From the NCBI RefSeq assembly GCF_003417065.2, contig NZ_QVLT01000031.1, forward strand, positions 1-52,332: DNA of 52,332 nucleotides, read 5' to 3'. This document shows, piece by piece, positions 16,801 to 27,718 of this stretch. Position numbers and translations under genes: made by a program. Each line of letters begins with the position of its first letter. Position 1 is the stretch's first letter. Below the pieces are notes generated by a model. It had not been told where the DNA came from and searched no databases. It was given only the letters and a program-made list of their open reading frames with translations. The DNA comes from Hymenobacter lapidiphilus (GTDB lineage: Bacteria; Bacteroidota; Bacteroidia; Cytophagales; Hymenobacteraceae).

Positions 16801-18453
16801 ATGAACCGTCGAATCTTCCTGCGCCAAGGCTCCCTCACCGGCCTGAGCCTGTCCGTTCTTTCGCTCGCCGCCTGCTCGGCGCCCACCGCCGATGCTCCGT
16901 CTGCCCCGGGTACCGCCGCCACTCCCGAAACCACCTCCACTGCCCCCGAAGCCGCTGATTTTGAACTGCTCGAACTCACGCTGGCCGAGCTGCAGGACAA
17001 AATGACCCGGGGCGAGATGACCTCGCGCGGCATCACCGAGCTGTACCTCAACCGCATCCAGGCCCTTAACCGGCAAGGTCCTAAACTGAACGCGGTGCTG
17101 CTCACTAATCCTGAGGCCCTCGATCTGGCCGCTGCCCTCGATCAGGAGCGGAAGGAGGGTAAAATCCGCGGGCCGCTGCACGGCATCCCTATCCTGCTCA
17201 AAGACAACATCGACACCGCCGACCAGCAGCCCACCACCGCCGGCTCGCTGGCCCTGGCCGGCCACAAGGCCCAACAGGATGCCTTTATTGTGCAGAAGCT
17301 GCGCGCCGCCGGGGCCGTGGTGCTGGGCAAAACCAACCTCAGCGAGTGGGCCAACTTCCGCTCGACGCGCAGCACCAGCGGCTGGAGCAGCGTGGGCGGC
17401 CAGACCAAAAATCCCTACATTCTCGACCGCACGCCCAGCGGCTCGTCGGCCGGCTCGGGGGCAGCCGCTTCAGCCAACTTCTGCGCCGCCGCTATCGGCA
17501 CCGAAACCGATGGTTCTATTGTGTCGCCGGCCTCGTGCAGTGGGCTGGTGGGCGTGAAACCCACAGTGGGCCTCTGGAGCCGGGCCGGCATCATCCCCAT
17601 CTCGGCCAGCCAGGACACGGCCGGCCCCATGACCCGCACCGTGCACGACGCGGCCCTGCTGCTCGGCCCGCTGGCCGGCCCCGACCCCCGCGACCCGGCC
17701 ACCAAAGCCGGCACCGGCAAAGCCTCGACCGACTACACCACCTTTCTCAAACCCGATGCGCTAAAGGGCCAGCGCCTGGGCGTGGAAAAAGGCCACCTGA
17801 CGGGCTCCTCCGATGCCGTGCCGCTATTGCTGGCCGCCCTGGAAGTGCTGAAAGCGCAGGGCGCTACCATTGTGGAGGTGGAAGTCGAGAAGCTTACCGA
17901 CCCGCTCGGGCAGGCCGAGTACGACGTGCTACTCTACGAGTTCAAGGACGGCGTAAATCAGTACCTGGCCACCGCCGGCGCGCCGGTGAAAACCCTGGCC
18001 GACGTCATCAAATTCAACACCGAAAATAAGGGTAAAGCCATGCCTTTCTTCCAGCAGGAAATCCTGGAAGCCTCCGAAAAGCTCGGCGACCTGAAAACGC
18101 CCGCCTACCAGGCGGCCCTGAAAAAGTCGCAGGGCGGGGCCCGCGCCGCTCTTGATGGCGCACTGCAGAAGAACCGCTTGGCGGCCATCGTAGCCATTAC
18201 CAACGCCCCCGCCCGCTGCATCGACCTGATAAATGGTGACTCGGGTGGCGGGCCGGGCTTCTCGTCGCCGGCTGCCATGGCGGGCTACCCGCACATTACG
18301 GTGCCCATGGGCCAGGCGCATGGCCTGCCGGCGGGTTTGTCTTTCGTGGGTGCGGCCTGGCAGGAAGGCCCGTTGCTGGGCTTGGCCTACGCCTATGAGC
18401 AGGCCTCGAAAAAGCGGGCTGCGCCAGAGTTTAAAGGGCCGTTTGTGGGGTAG
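16801..18453 (+). CDS. Amidase signature family lipoprotein
   Basis: This 550-residue enzyme carries the Ser-cisSer-Lys triad of the amidase signature family: K134 in LLKDNID, S216 in TPSGSSAGSG and nucleophile S239 in GTETDGSIVSPAS. The N-terminus has a twin-arginine motif (NRRIFLR) and a lipobox LAAC with C25, so it is probably Tat-exported and lipid-anchored, followed by an Ala/Pro/Thr-rich linker to about residue 50. Such enzymes hydrolyse amides, but the substrate cannot be read from the sequence. Confidence 0.9.
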   Translation: MNRRIFLRQGSLTGLSLSVLSLAACSAPTADAPSAPGTAATPETTSTAPEAADFELLELTLAELQDKMTRGEMTSRGITELYLNRIQALNRQGPKLNAVLLTNPEALDLAAALDQERKEGKIRGPLHGIPILLKDNIDTADQQPTTAGSLALAGHKAQQDAFIVQKLRAAGAVVLGKTNLSEWANFRSTRSTSGWSSVGGQTKNPYILDRTPSGSSAGSGAAASANFCAAAIGTETDGSIVSPASCSGLVGVKPTVGLWSRAGIIPISASQDTAGPMTRTVHDAALLLGPLAGPDPRDPATKAGTGKASTDYTTFLKPDALKGQRLGVEKGHLTGSSDAVPLLLAALEVLKAQGATIVEVEVEKLTDPLGQAEYDVLLYEFKDGVNQYLATAGAPVKTLADVIKFNTENKGKAMPFFQQEILEASEKLGDLKTPAYQAALKKSQGGARAALDGALQKNRLAAIVAITNAPARCIDLINGDSGGGPGFSSPAAMAGYPHITVPMGQAHGLPAGLSFVGAAWQEGPLLGLAYAYEQASKKRAAPEFKGPFVG

Positions 18454-18548
18454 GGGGAAACTTTGAAGATGCCCGGAGTGAAAAAAGCGTGAGAGAACTG
18501 GGGCCTTATGCTGCAAGGAGCAAGCTGAATCCCTCGCGTGAATAACTT

Positions 18549-18905
18549 TTAAGGCAGGTGAATCTCAATCTGTTGCGAAAGAGCATCAACAAGTGCTGAT
18601 GCATCATCTGTCTTCTTGGTAAGATAAGCCGCCAGCTCTTCACCCCGCAGATAGGCAGCCAGCGAAGCAGGACCTAGTTTCACTACCAATCTGTATAGCC
18701 GTTGCGAAGACTTGCCGCCTTTGGCGAATCCCTCATCAATCCAAGCCCGCAAGATTAATTCCTTGGTTTGCCTTACGTGTTGTGGTAGATAGTCCGATTC
18801 CCATTCCGGCCCTAAAATTCCGTCGCACCATAAGGGCAAGGCAACATCTGCCAGTCTTTCGGTAAGGTTTTGCTCTAGCGTTATGAGAAATAAAGAACTT
18901 ATCAC
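18549..18905 (-). CDS. Hypothetical protein
   Basis: A 118-residue helical protein starting at GTG 18905. It has no signal peptide or recognisable motif. A segment WESDYLPQHVRQTKELILRA and an acidic helix near the C-terminus are its only features. It is divergent from the ABC-F gene. It may be an accessory gene, as its GC is lower than that of the neighbours. Confidence 0.5.
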   Translation of the reverse strand: MISSLFLITLEQNLTERLADVALPLWCDGILGPEWESDYLPQHVRQTKELILRAWIDEGFAKGGKSSQRLYRLVVKLGPASLAAYLRGEELAAYLTKKTDDASALVDALSQQIEIHLP

Positions 18906-18959
18906 GGCTGTAAAGAAAGGAAGACAATAATTGACTAAGGTACCACGCGTCCAAACCCG

Positions 18960-18967
18960 TACCTTTG
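18960..18967 (+). promoter_or_regulatory. -7 promoter element of the ABC-F gene
   Basis: TACCTTTG matches the Bacteroidota -7 consensus TAnnTTTG exactly, 29 nt before the ATG. A TTG at 18931 is slightly too far upstream for an ideal -33 box. Confidence 0.5.
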
Positions 18968-18996
18968 CGGCTTAATAGCCCCCGCACAGATAGTAG

Positions 18997-20907
18997 ATGA
19001 TTTCCATTTCCGACCTCGATTTCCATTTCGGCTCCCGCGCCCTTTACGACAAGGCTAGCCTGCATATCAAGCCCAAGGACAAAATTGGCCTGATTGGGCT
19101 CAACGGCAAGGGTAAATCCACGCTGTTGCGCATTCTGGTGGGCGAGTACAAGCCCGATGGCGGCTCCATCTCGATGAGCAAGGACGTCAGCTTGGGCTTT
19201 TTGAACCAGGATTTGCTCAGCTACGACTCGCACGAGTCCATTCTGATGGTGGCCATGCAGGCCTTCGGCGAGGCGCTGAATGTTCAGAAGAAGATTGATG
19301 AAATCCTGCTGGAGTTCGAAAACAACTATTCCGACGAGCTGGTGGAGAAGCTGGCTGACGCGCAGGAGCGGTTCGAGCTGCTGGGCGGCTACACTATGCA
19401 GGCCCGCACCGAGGAGATTCTGGAAGGCCTGGGCTTTACTACCGAGGAGCTGCAGCGCCCGCTGAAGCTGTTTTCGGGCGGCTGGCGGATGCGCGTGATG
19501 CTGGCCAAAATCCTGCTGCAGCAACCTTCGCTGCTGCTGCTCGACGAACCCACCAACCACCTCGACCTCCCAAGTATCAAGTGGATTGAGAACTACCTGG
19601 CCGGCTACGAAGGCGCGGTGATTATCGTGAGCCACGACCGCGAATTCCTCGACCGCACCACCAACACTACCGTGGAGGTGGCGGGCGGCAAGCTGGTGCC
19701 CTATGCCGGTAACTACAGTTACTACCTCGAAGAAAAGGAGGAACGCAACGCCATCCAGAAGGGTGCTTTCGAGAACCAGCAGGCCCAGATAAAGCAGGCC
19801 GAGCGGTTTATTGAGCGTTTCAAGGCCAAGGCCAGCAAGGCCAAGCAGGCCCAGAGCCGCGTGAAAGCCCTCGACAAGCTGGAGCGCGTGGAGGACGTGG
19901 CCTCGGCTGATGCCCGGGTGAACATGAAGTTCAACTTCACGGTGCATCCCGGCCGCCACATTCTGCGCATGGAGCATGTGGGCAAGAAGTACGGCGAGAA
20001 AATCATCTTCCGCGACACCACCGTGCACATCGAGCGGGGCGACAAAATCGCGCTTATCGGGGCCAACGGCAAGGGGAAATCGACGCTGATGCGGTTGGTG
20101 GCGGGCCAGGAGGCGCCCACCAACGGCAACCACCAGCTGGGCCACAACGTCATCATGTCGTTCTACGCCCAGCACCAGCTCGAAAGCCTGCGCATCGAAA
20201 ACGAGATTCTGCAGGAGATGATTGAGGCCGGCTCGAAGCGCAACGAAATGGAGCTGCGCTCGGTGCTGGGCTCGTTTTTGTTCTCGGGCGAAGAAGTCTA
20301 CAAGAAAATCAAGGTGCTGAGCGGCGGCGAGAAAAGCCGGGTGGCGCTGGCCAAAACCCTGATTTCGGAGGCCAACTTCCTGCTGCTCGACGAACCGACC
20401 AACCACCTCGACATGCAGTCGGTCAACATCCTGATTCAGGCGCTGGAGCAGTATCAGGGTACCTACATCGTCATCAGCCACGACCGGTTCTTTGTGGAGA
20501 ACGTGGCCAATAAAATCTGGTTTATCGAGGACTATCAGCTCAAGGAGTACCCCGGCACCTACGCCGAGTACGAGCAGTGGCAGGAAGACCGCGAGAAGGA
20601 CGCCAAGAAGGCCGGCCTGCCCTCACCTTCGGCTAACAAGCCCCTGCCCAAAGAGGAAAAGCCAGTCGACCACATGCCCGCCAAAACTCCTTCGCCCGAC
20701 CAGAAGAAAGCCCTGAAAGAGCTGGCCGAAGTAGAAAAGAAAATCGACGAGCGCGAAAAGGAAATGGCCGTTTACGAGGCCCAGCTCGCTGACCCTAAGA
20801 TTTACGATAACGTTTCCCAACTCAAGGATGCCACGCTCAAATTCGAGCAGGTGAAGAAGGAGCTGGCCCAGCTCAACGACCGGTGGGAAATGCTGGCGGA
20901 GATGTAA
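18997..20907 (+). CDS. ABC-F family ATPase (ribosome-associated type)
   Basis: The 636-residue protein has two ABC domains in one chain and no membrane part. The Walker A motifs are GLNGKGKST and GANGKGKST; the signatures are FSGGWRMR and LSGGEKSR; both Walker B regions read LLLDEPTNHLD. Between them is a long charged helical linker (residues about 240-310) and at the end a coiled coil rich in Lys/Glu (about 570-630), as in Uup/EttA-type factors. ABC-F proteins act on translating ribosomes. Which subfamily it belongs to is not settled here. Confidence 0.92.
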   Translation: MISISDLDFHFGSRALYDKASLHIKPKDKIGLIGLNGKGKSTLLRILVGEYKPDGGSISMSKDVSLGFLNQDLLSYDSHESILMVAMQAFGEALNVQKKIDEILLEFENNYSDELVEKLADAQERFELLGGYTMQARTEEILEGLGFTTEELQRPLKLFSGGWRMRVMLAKILLQQPSLLLLDEPTNHLDLPSIKWIENYLAGYEGAVIIVSHDREFLDRTTNTTVEVAGGKLVPYAGNYSYYLEEKEERNAIQKGAFENQQAQIKQAERFIERFKAKASKAKQAQSRVKALDKLERVEDVASADARVNMKFNFTVHPGRHILRMEHVGKKYGEKIIFRDTTVHIERGDKIALIGANGKGKSTLMRLVAGQEAPTNGNHQLGHNVIMSFYAQHQLESLRIENEILQEMIEAGSKRNEMELRSVLGSFLFSGEEVYKKIKVLSGGEKSRVALAKTLISEANFLLLDEPTNHLDMQSVNILIQALEQYQGTYIVISHDRFFVENVANKIWFIEDYQLKEYPGTYAEYEQWQEDREKDAKKAGLPSPSANKPLPKEEKPVDHMPAKTPSPDQKKALKELAEVEKKIDEREKEMAVYEAQLADPKIYDNVSQLKDATLKFEQVKKELAQLNDRWEMLAEM

Positions 20908-20925
20908 GCTTTCCAGCCTCATGCC

Positions 20926-20968
20926 AAAAGCCCCATTCGAAGCAACGTGCTTCGGATGGGGCTTTTTC
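20926..20968 (+). terminator. Terminator after the ABC-F gene
   Basis: AAAAGCCCCATTCGAAGCA pairs with TGCTTCGGATGGGGCTTTTT around an ACG loop, 18 nt past the stop. A related hairpin occurs at 23579-23619. Confidence 0.85.
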
Positions 20969-21056
20969 GTTGGGTTGTGTTCCGTTATCCAGCCGCTCCT
21001 TTGGTCTGGCTGGTTACGTTGCTGCCACCTGGAGCGAATCCTCGGGTGCTGTGCGG

Positions 21057-21139
21057 GTTGTAGAGACGCGGCCTTTCGCGTCGCATCGTTGCACGGTTGC
21101 TATTCAACGATGCGACGCGAAGGGCCGCGTCTCTACAAC
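21057..21139. repeat. Long palindrome (family C)
   Basis: GTTGTAGAGACGCGG...ATCGTTG on the left and CAACGATGCGACGCG...TCTCTACAAC on the right form a stem of about 33 bp with a short loop. It stands alone in this window but has the look of an interspersed repeat. Confidence 0.8.
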
Positions 21140-21488
21140 TCGTACGCCGACTCGGAAACCGTGCTATTTGGTGGTAGTCTGCACGCTGAAAGTGTCCGCT
21201 GTCAGGCCACCGCCACATTGTTTATGGTTTTCGCTACTGCCTCATCAGGGTCATTCTTTGATAGGCATTACCACCGGCTCACGCTCAATAAACAGGGTTT
21301 GTGGTTCAGTAATGGTCTTTTCGTGCCCTTTTTTGCCCAGACTAAAACCTGCGCGGATAGCCAAGCTTTTCAGGATGAGGATCAAATAATAGATATATCT
21401 ATAAAAAGCTTTATCAAATATTGAAAAATGTTGTTTAACTATGGAACCACAAACGTCAAACAAATCTCACTCCTAACCCCCAACACCC
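21140..21488 (+). other. Intergenic region before the rhodopsin gene
   Basis: About 350 bp without a supported gene. The last 150 bp are AT-rich (21370-21450) and probably hold the rhodopsin promoter, but I cannot point to a clear -33/-7 pair. Confidence 0.4.
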
Positions 21489-22286
21489 ATGGCAGCTCCT
21501 CTATTCCTAGCCGAAATGCTCGACATCCGGGTTGACGACCCCATTGCTTTCACCTTCTTTACTGGTTACATGGCCATGCTGGCGGCCTCCGTTTTCTTCT
21601 TTGCCGAGCGGAGCGCGGTGGAAGGCAAATGGAAACTTTCCCTGCTGGTGTCAGGCCTGATTACGGGCATCGCCGCCGTGCACTACTACTACATGCGCGA
21701 CTACTACCTGGCCACGCAGCAAACCCCCACGGCCCTGCGCTACATCGACTGGACGCTGACCGTACCGCTGATGTGCGTCGAGTTCTACCTGCTCACCAAA
21801 GCGGCCGGTGCTAAAATCGGCCTGTTGTGGCGGCTGATTGCCGCCTCGGTGCTGATGCTGGTGGCCGGCTACATCGGCGAGGCTTTCACCGACGGTTCGA
21901 CCTTCCACTCGGTATTGTGGGGAAGCATTTCCACGGTCGGCTACGTGTACATTCTTTACACGGCCTGGTATGGCGAAGTCGCTCAACTGGCAAAATCTAC
22001 GGGCGACGAAATTGTTATCAAGGGCATTCGGGCCCTGGGCTGGTTCGTGCTGGTAGGCTGGGCCATTTACCCCATCGGCTACATGTGCATGAAGGGCGGC
22101 TGGCTGAACACGGGCCTGGGCTGGGAGGCGTCGAGCGTCGACCTGTTCTATAACATTGCCGATGTTATCAATAAAATCGGTTTTGGCCTGGTAATCTACG
22201 GTATTGCCGTGTCGGGTAAGAGCGCTGCTGCCGTGAACGAAACCATGCCTACTGCTCCCACCAAAGGCACCACGTTGCCCGCCTGA
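21489..22286 (+). CDS. Light-driven proton pump rhodopsin (proteorhodopsin/xanthorhodopsin type)
   Basis: The 265-residue protein has seven membrane helices. Helix C reads RYIDWTLTVPLMCVEFY: D87 (proton acceptor), T91 and E98 (donor) give the DTE set of outward proton pumps. M95 sits at the spectral tuning position, where Met or Leu goes with green absorption. H65 matches the conserved proteorhodopsin histidine, and K229 in VINKIGFG would bind retinal as a Schiff base. Helix E starts LWGSIST, aligning with LWGFLST of xanthorhodopsin; G145 corresponds to the glycine that opens a window for a carotenoid antenna. The retinal-forming Blh gene follows 166 bp downstream. Confidence 0.95.
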   Translation: MAAPLFLAEMLDIRVDDPIAFTFFTGYMAMLAASVFFFAERSAVEGKWKLSLLVSGLITGIAAVHYYYMRDYYLATQQTPTALRYIDWTLTVPLMCVEFYLLTKAAGAKIGLLWRLIAASVLMLVAGYIGEAFTDGSTFHSVLWGSISTVGYVYILYTAWYGEVAQLAKSTGDEIVIKGIRALGWFVLVGWAIYPIGYMCMKGGWLNTGLGWEASSVDLFYNIADVINKIGFGLVIYGIAVSGKSAAAVNETMPTAPTKGTTLPA

Positions 22287-22348
22287 TTTTGGCGCGGGGT
22301 TGATTGCAGGCCCATTTCGTAGGGTCTGGATGTCCCGACTGGTTCACC

Positions 22349-22398
22349 CATTCCCGCCCTCCACCAGCATGATGCAGGGGGGCGGGAATGTCTTTTTT
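22349..22398 (+). terminator. Terminator or attenuator between rhodopsin and blh
   Basis: CATTCCCGCCC pairs with GGGCGGGAATG across a loop of about 18 nt and is followed by TCTTTTTT. It should end or weaken rhodopsin transcription before blh, so blh may have a separate promoter or lower expression. Confidence 0.75.
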
Positions 22399-22452
22399 AG
22401 ACCCGGCCCGTAGCATTCCAGCCACGTACCTGGAAATACTTTCCTTACCAAC

Positions 22453-23442
22453 ATGACTCCATCAACCTCTGCTACGGCCACGTCGGGCCCCGACCGGCGC
22501 TACTCCTACGCGGTGGTGCTGGGGGCGGTAGCCGTGGGCTTACTGGCTCCCGGAGCCGCCGCCTGGCTGCTGGCTCCGGTGCTACTGGGCGGTATGGTGG
22601 TGCTGGGTGTGGCCCACGGCGCCTGCGACCAGTTTGTAGTGCCGGCCACGCACCCGGCGCTGGTACGAAGCCGGGGCCGGTACTGGGCGGGGTTTCTGGT
22701 GGCCTATCTGGGTTTGGCGGCGGCTGTGGGCCTGTTGTGGTGGTGGCAACCGGCGGCGGCGGTTGCCCTGTTTTTTGGGCTTACGGCCTGGCACTGGGGC
22801 TCGGGCGATGCCCCGGCCCAGGCCCGCCACCGTAGCCAGTGGCTGGCCCATAGCCTGCTGCGCGGCACGTTGCTATTTGCAGTGCCCCTATGGCATTGGC
22901 CTACTGAAACCATGGATATCGTGCGGGGGCTGCTGGCGCTGGTTGGCGCCGCCAACCTGCCCGCCACGCCCGGCCTCTTGGGCGTTGGCTTGCTGCCCGT
23001 GGTGCTAGTAGGGCTGGTGCTGCTGTGGCTGAGCTATTACGGGCAGCAGCAGGGGCAGTTGGCCCGCACCGACATGCTGGAAACCGGGCTGCTGGTGGTG
23101 TTGCTAATGGTGTTGCCGCCGGTGCTGGCCGCGGGCGTGTACTTCGTTTTCTGGCATAGCCTCCAGCATGTGCTGCGCATGAACCAGCTGATGGACCGCA
23201 GCCCAACCGCCCCCCGGCTCAGCCTGTGGGCCGAACTTCGCTTCTTTTTGCGCCGCTCGGCTCCGTTGCTGCTCATCAGCCTGGGCGGGCTGGCATTGGT
23301 GTTTGGCCTGGCCTGGACGCGGACGGCCAGCGGCCCGGTACTCGTGAGCTTGGCGTTGCTGGCCGCTTCCGTCGTCACGCTGCCGCACGCCCTGCTCGTC
23401 ACGCTGGGCATGGATGCGGCGCAGTGGCGGCCCCGGTATTAG
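22453..23442 (+). CDS. blh: Brp/Blh family beta-carotene 15,15'-dioxygenase
   Basis: The 329-residue polytopic membrane protein cleaves beta-carotene into two retinals, the chromophore of the neighbouring rhodopsin. The iron-binding histidines typical of Blh are visible: H55 in GVAHGACD, H114 in TAWHWGSGD, H235/H239 in FVFWHSLQH and H312 in TLPHALL. About eight to ten hydrophobic helices fill the rest. The position right after the rhodopsin gene is the known arrangement for light-harvesting cassettes. Genes that make beta-carotene are not in the window. Confidence 0.92.
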   Translation: MTPSTSATATSGPDRRYSYAVVLGAVAVGLLAPGAAAWLLAPVLLGGMVVLGVAHGACDQFVVPATHPALVRSRGRYWAGFLVAYLGLAAAVGLLWWWQPAAAVALFFGLTAWHWGSGDAPAQARHRSQWLAHSLLRGTLLFAVPLWHWPTETMDIVRGLLALVGAANLPATPGLLGVGLLPVVLVGLVLLWLSYYGQQQGQLARTDMLETGLLVVLLMVLPPVLAAGVYFVFWHSLQHVLRMNQLMDRSPTAPRLSLWAELRFFLRRSAPLLLISLGGLALVFGLAWTRTASGPVLVSLALLAASVVTLPHALLVTLGMDAAQWRPRY

Positions 23443-23523
23443 CCCGCGGCCGGGCGCATAGAGCAGGTGAGCACGCTTTGGCAACAGCACAGCCTTTGGA
23501 TGTAGCGTTTGCGAAACTGCCCT

Positions 23524-23558
23524 AACGACCGGTGGCAAATGCTGGCCGAAGTATAGCT
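23524..23558 (+). pseudogene. Relic of an ABC-F gene 3' end
   Basis: In frame this reads NDRWQMLAEV-stop, nearly the same as the true ABC-F end NDRWEMLAEM-stop at 20875-20907. 24 of the first 26 bases agree. The upstream match is lost after an indel. The terminator that follows is also related, so this is a fragment of a second, diverged copy. Confidence 0.6.
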
Positions 23559-23578
23559 GCCAACCGCCTCTTAAAATC

Positions 23579-23619
23579 GAAAGCCTCTCCTAAAGCGTGG
23601 TGCTTCGGGAGAGGCTTTT
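23579..23619 (+). terminator. Terminator following the ABC-F relic
   Basis: AAAGCCTCTCC pairs with GGAGAGGCTTTT; the loop side shares GTGCTTCGG with the ABC-F terminator at 20926-20968. It may now end blh transcription. Confidence 0.7.
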
Positions 23620-23635
23620 CTATGATGGAGCTTTA

Positions 23636-23838
23636 CGCGCTAACGTTCGAGTATTGCTGCAGTTGGGGAATTGACCAACTGTCCGCCCGGAACTGAAGCT
23701 AAATTTATAAACAAAAGTTGAAGTTTAGAACTAATGCCCAACAGAATTCCGTCCGCCGAAACCAAAGCTTGGATATGCACTGCTGCTGATTGTTCTTCCG
23801 TCAAGCCCCAATTGCAGCAATACTTTTGTTGGCAGTAG
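23636..23838 (-). repeat. attC-like folded sequence downstream of the beta-propeller gene
   Basis: Read on the minus strand, three bases after the gene's stop comes CTGCCAAC, then a 19-bp arm (AGTATTGCTGCAATTGGGG), about 137 bp of spacer, the complementary arm with one mismatch, and AACGTTAGCG. The box-arm-spacer-arm-box order and the place right behind a gene are those of integron attC sites. Identification is by shape only. Confidence 0.4.
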
Positions 23839-23841
23839 TTG

Positions 23842-24852
23842 TTATTTCTCTTCGCATTCGTAAACAATACCACCACCACAAGAAAAATAAATTCTACTAT
23901 TCGCAAGAGTCACGCCTGATATGTTACCTTCTCCTTTTATTTTCTTTTCAAAGATTGGTATTCCTGATTTTTTGTCAACTGCATAAAGTTTACAATCGTC
24001 ATTTAAAAGGAAAATATTTTTTCCGCTTATTGCTGGGATTGTTTGGATTTTACCACTAGTTTGTAATTTCCAATTTAATTTAAATTCTAAGGTTGAAAGG
24101 GTGTAAGAATAGAAATAACCCTTTTCATCACCAAAGTAGATATTTTCTTGGTCATTAATTATTTCTCTTATTGAACTTTGTTCACCTGTTTCTATTTTGT
24201 TTATAATTTGTCCTAATTCTAAGTCGTAAATATTTATCAAGCCGTGTCCAGAAGCAATTACAAACTGTCCAAATATTTTGGGATTGAATAAAAAAGTGCT
24301 TGGTTCATTTTGTGTCCAAAGAGTTAGCCCATTTTCTAAATTCACACAAAATATATCATTACCAATACAATTATAAATAAAGTCATTGTGAATTATTGGA
24401 ATATAAGAATGTCCTTTGTTTGATTGTTTCCATAAGACATTCCCGTCAGCCGTGTCAATGCACCACGTTGATGTTGCTCTTGCCTGAATACCCGAAAAAA
24501 CAATTTTACGTTTATACTCATTTGAAATGGGACCAATGTTACTTTCTTCTGTTTTAAATTTCCATACTTCTTGCCCGTTGTCAAGATTGAAACTTACAAC
24601 GGAACCATTCATAAAACTCGCAATCAAAGTATTGTTATCACTTACTAAAATATTATTAATTACGTGACTAAGTTGATATTCCCAAAGCAACTCAAATTTG
24701 TCTAAGCTTAAACATTGTATCCTACTTTCTGTAAATCCTTTTTTGTCATAGACAAAAATTACATAAAGCCTATCATTCCATAATAGTGGTTGTCTAGGCT
24801 TGTTGTTTCGCTCACCTTTTAGTTTATATTCTTTTATTGTCTTGATGTCCAT
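23842..24852 (-). CDS. PQQ-like beta-propeller protein, AT-rich
   Basis: The 336-residue protein consists of repeated blocks with the pattern of PQQ-like quinoprotein propeller blades: an ...L..G...W segment recurs (LDKFELLWEYQL, LDNGQEVWKFKT, TADGNVLWKQSN, LENGLTLWTQNE, VDKKSGIPIFEKK). There is no signal peptide and no catalytic motif, so it may be a scaffold or binding protein rather than a dehydrogenase. Its base composition is very AT-rich, far from the GC-rich neighbours, and it is flanked on both sides by attC-like structures. I infer recent horizontal acquisition. The start at ATG 24852 fits the first blade. Confidence 0.75.
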   Translation of the reverse strand: MDIKTIKEYKLKGERNNKPRQPLLWNDRLYVIFVYDKKGFTESRIQCLSLDKFELLWEYQLSHVINNILVSDNNTLIASFMNGSVVSFNLDNGQEVWKFKTEESNIGPISNEYKRKIVFSGIQARATSTWCIDTADGNVLWKQSNKGHSYIPIIHNDFIYNCIGNDIFCVNLENGLTLWTQNEPSTFLFNPKIFGQFVIASGHGLINIYDLELGQIINKIETGEQSSIREIINDQENIYFGDEKGYFYSYTLSTLEFKLNWKLQTSGKIQTIPAISGKNIFLLNDDCKLYAVDKKSGIPIFEKKIKGEGNISGVTLANSRIYFSCGGGIVYECEEK

Positions 24853-24876
24853 AGTGAAGTGTCTGTCTTACAATTA

Positions 24877-24943
24877 CTGCCAACATCCGGGTTGCCGAAA
24901 CTCGACACCTCTGTAAGTTTCGCAACCCGCGCTATGTACGCAG
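24877..24943 (-). repeat. attC-like hairpin upstream of the beta-propeller gene
   Basis: CTGCCAACAT (24877-24886) pairs with ATGTACGCAG (24934-24943) in 8 of 10 positions. The inner arms GGGTTGCCGAAACT and AGTTTCGCAACCC match with one unpaired base, and the loop is about 13 nt. The box is the same CTGCCAAC as behind the gene. Confidence 0.45.
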
Positions 24944-24949
24944 GTGACC

Positions 24950-24985
24950 TTCGGCAAGCATGCCTAAACTGGTACGCTTGCCGAA
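24950..24985. repeat. Perfect 10-bp inverted repeat
   Basis: TTCGGCAAGC and GCTTGCCGAA are separated by 16 nt. It adjoins the attC-like hairpin and may be part of the same structured region. Confidence 0.6.
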
Positions 24986-25028
24986 ACTCTGGCTTTAAAC
25001 ATCCCAACTTATCAGACGAAGAATACTG

Positions 25029-27630
<2,602 letters not shown>

Positions 27631-27653
27631 AACGGTTGTTTGCAGAGTATAAA

Positions 27654-27684
27654 AAGGGTGGCCCGGCAACGGGCCACCCTTTTA
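27654..27684 (+). terminator. Terminator after katG
   Basis: AAGGGTGGCCCG pairs with CGGGCCACCCTTTT around a short loop, 24 nt past the katG stop. Confidence 0.85.
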
Positions 27685-27718
27685 TACTTTGGCTGTAGCG
27701 CGAAGGCTATCGGCCGGA

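Noticed and set aside
20883..21424. Open frames between the ABC-F and rhodopsin genes
   Set aside because: They run through the ABC-F terminator and the palindrome at 21057-21139, so they are chance frames.
21251..21463. Minus-strand 70-residue frame with a barrel-like strand (IRAGFSLGKKG) upstream of the rhodopsin gene
   Set aside because: It might be the decayed end of an outer-membrane protein, but it is too short and too hydrophobic at its start to support this.
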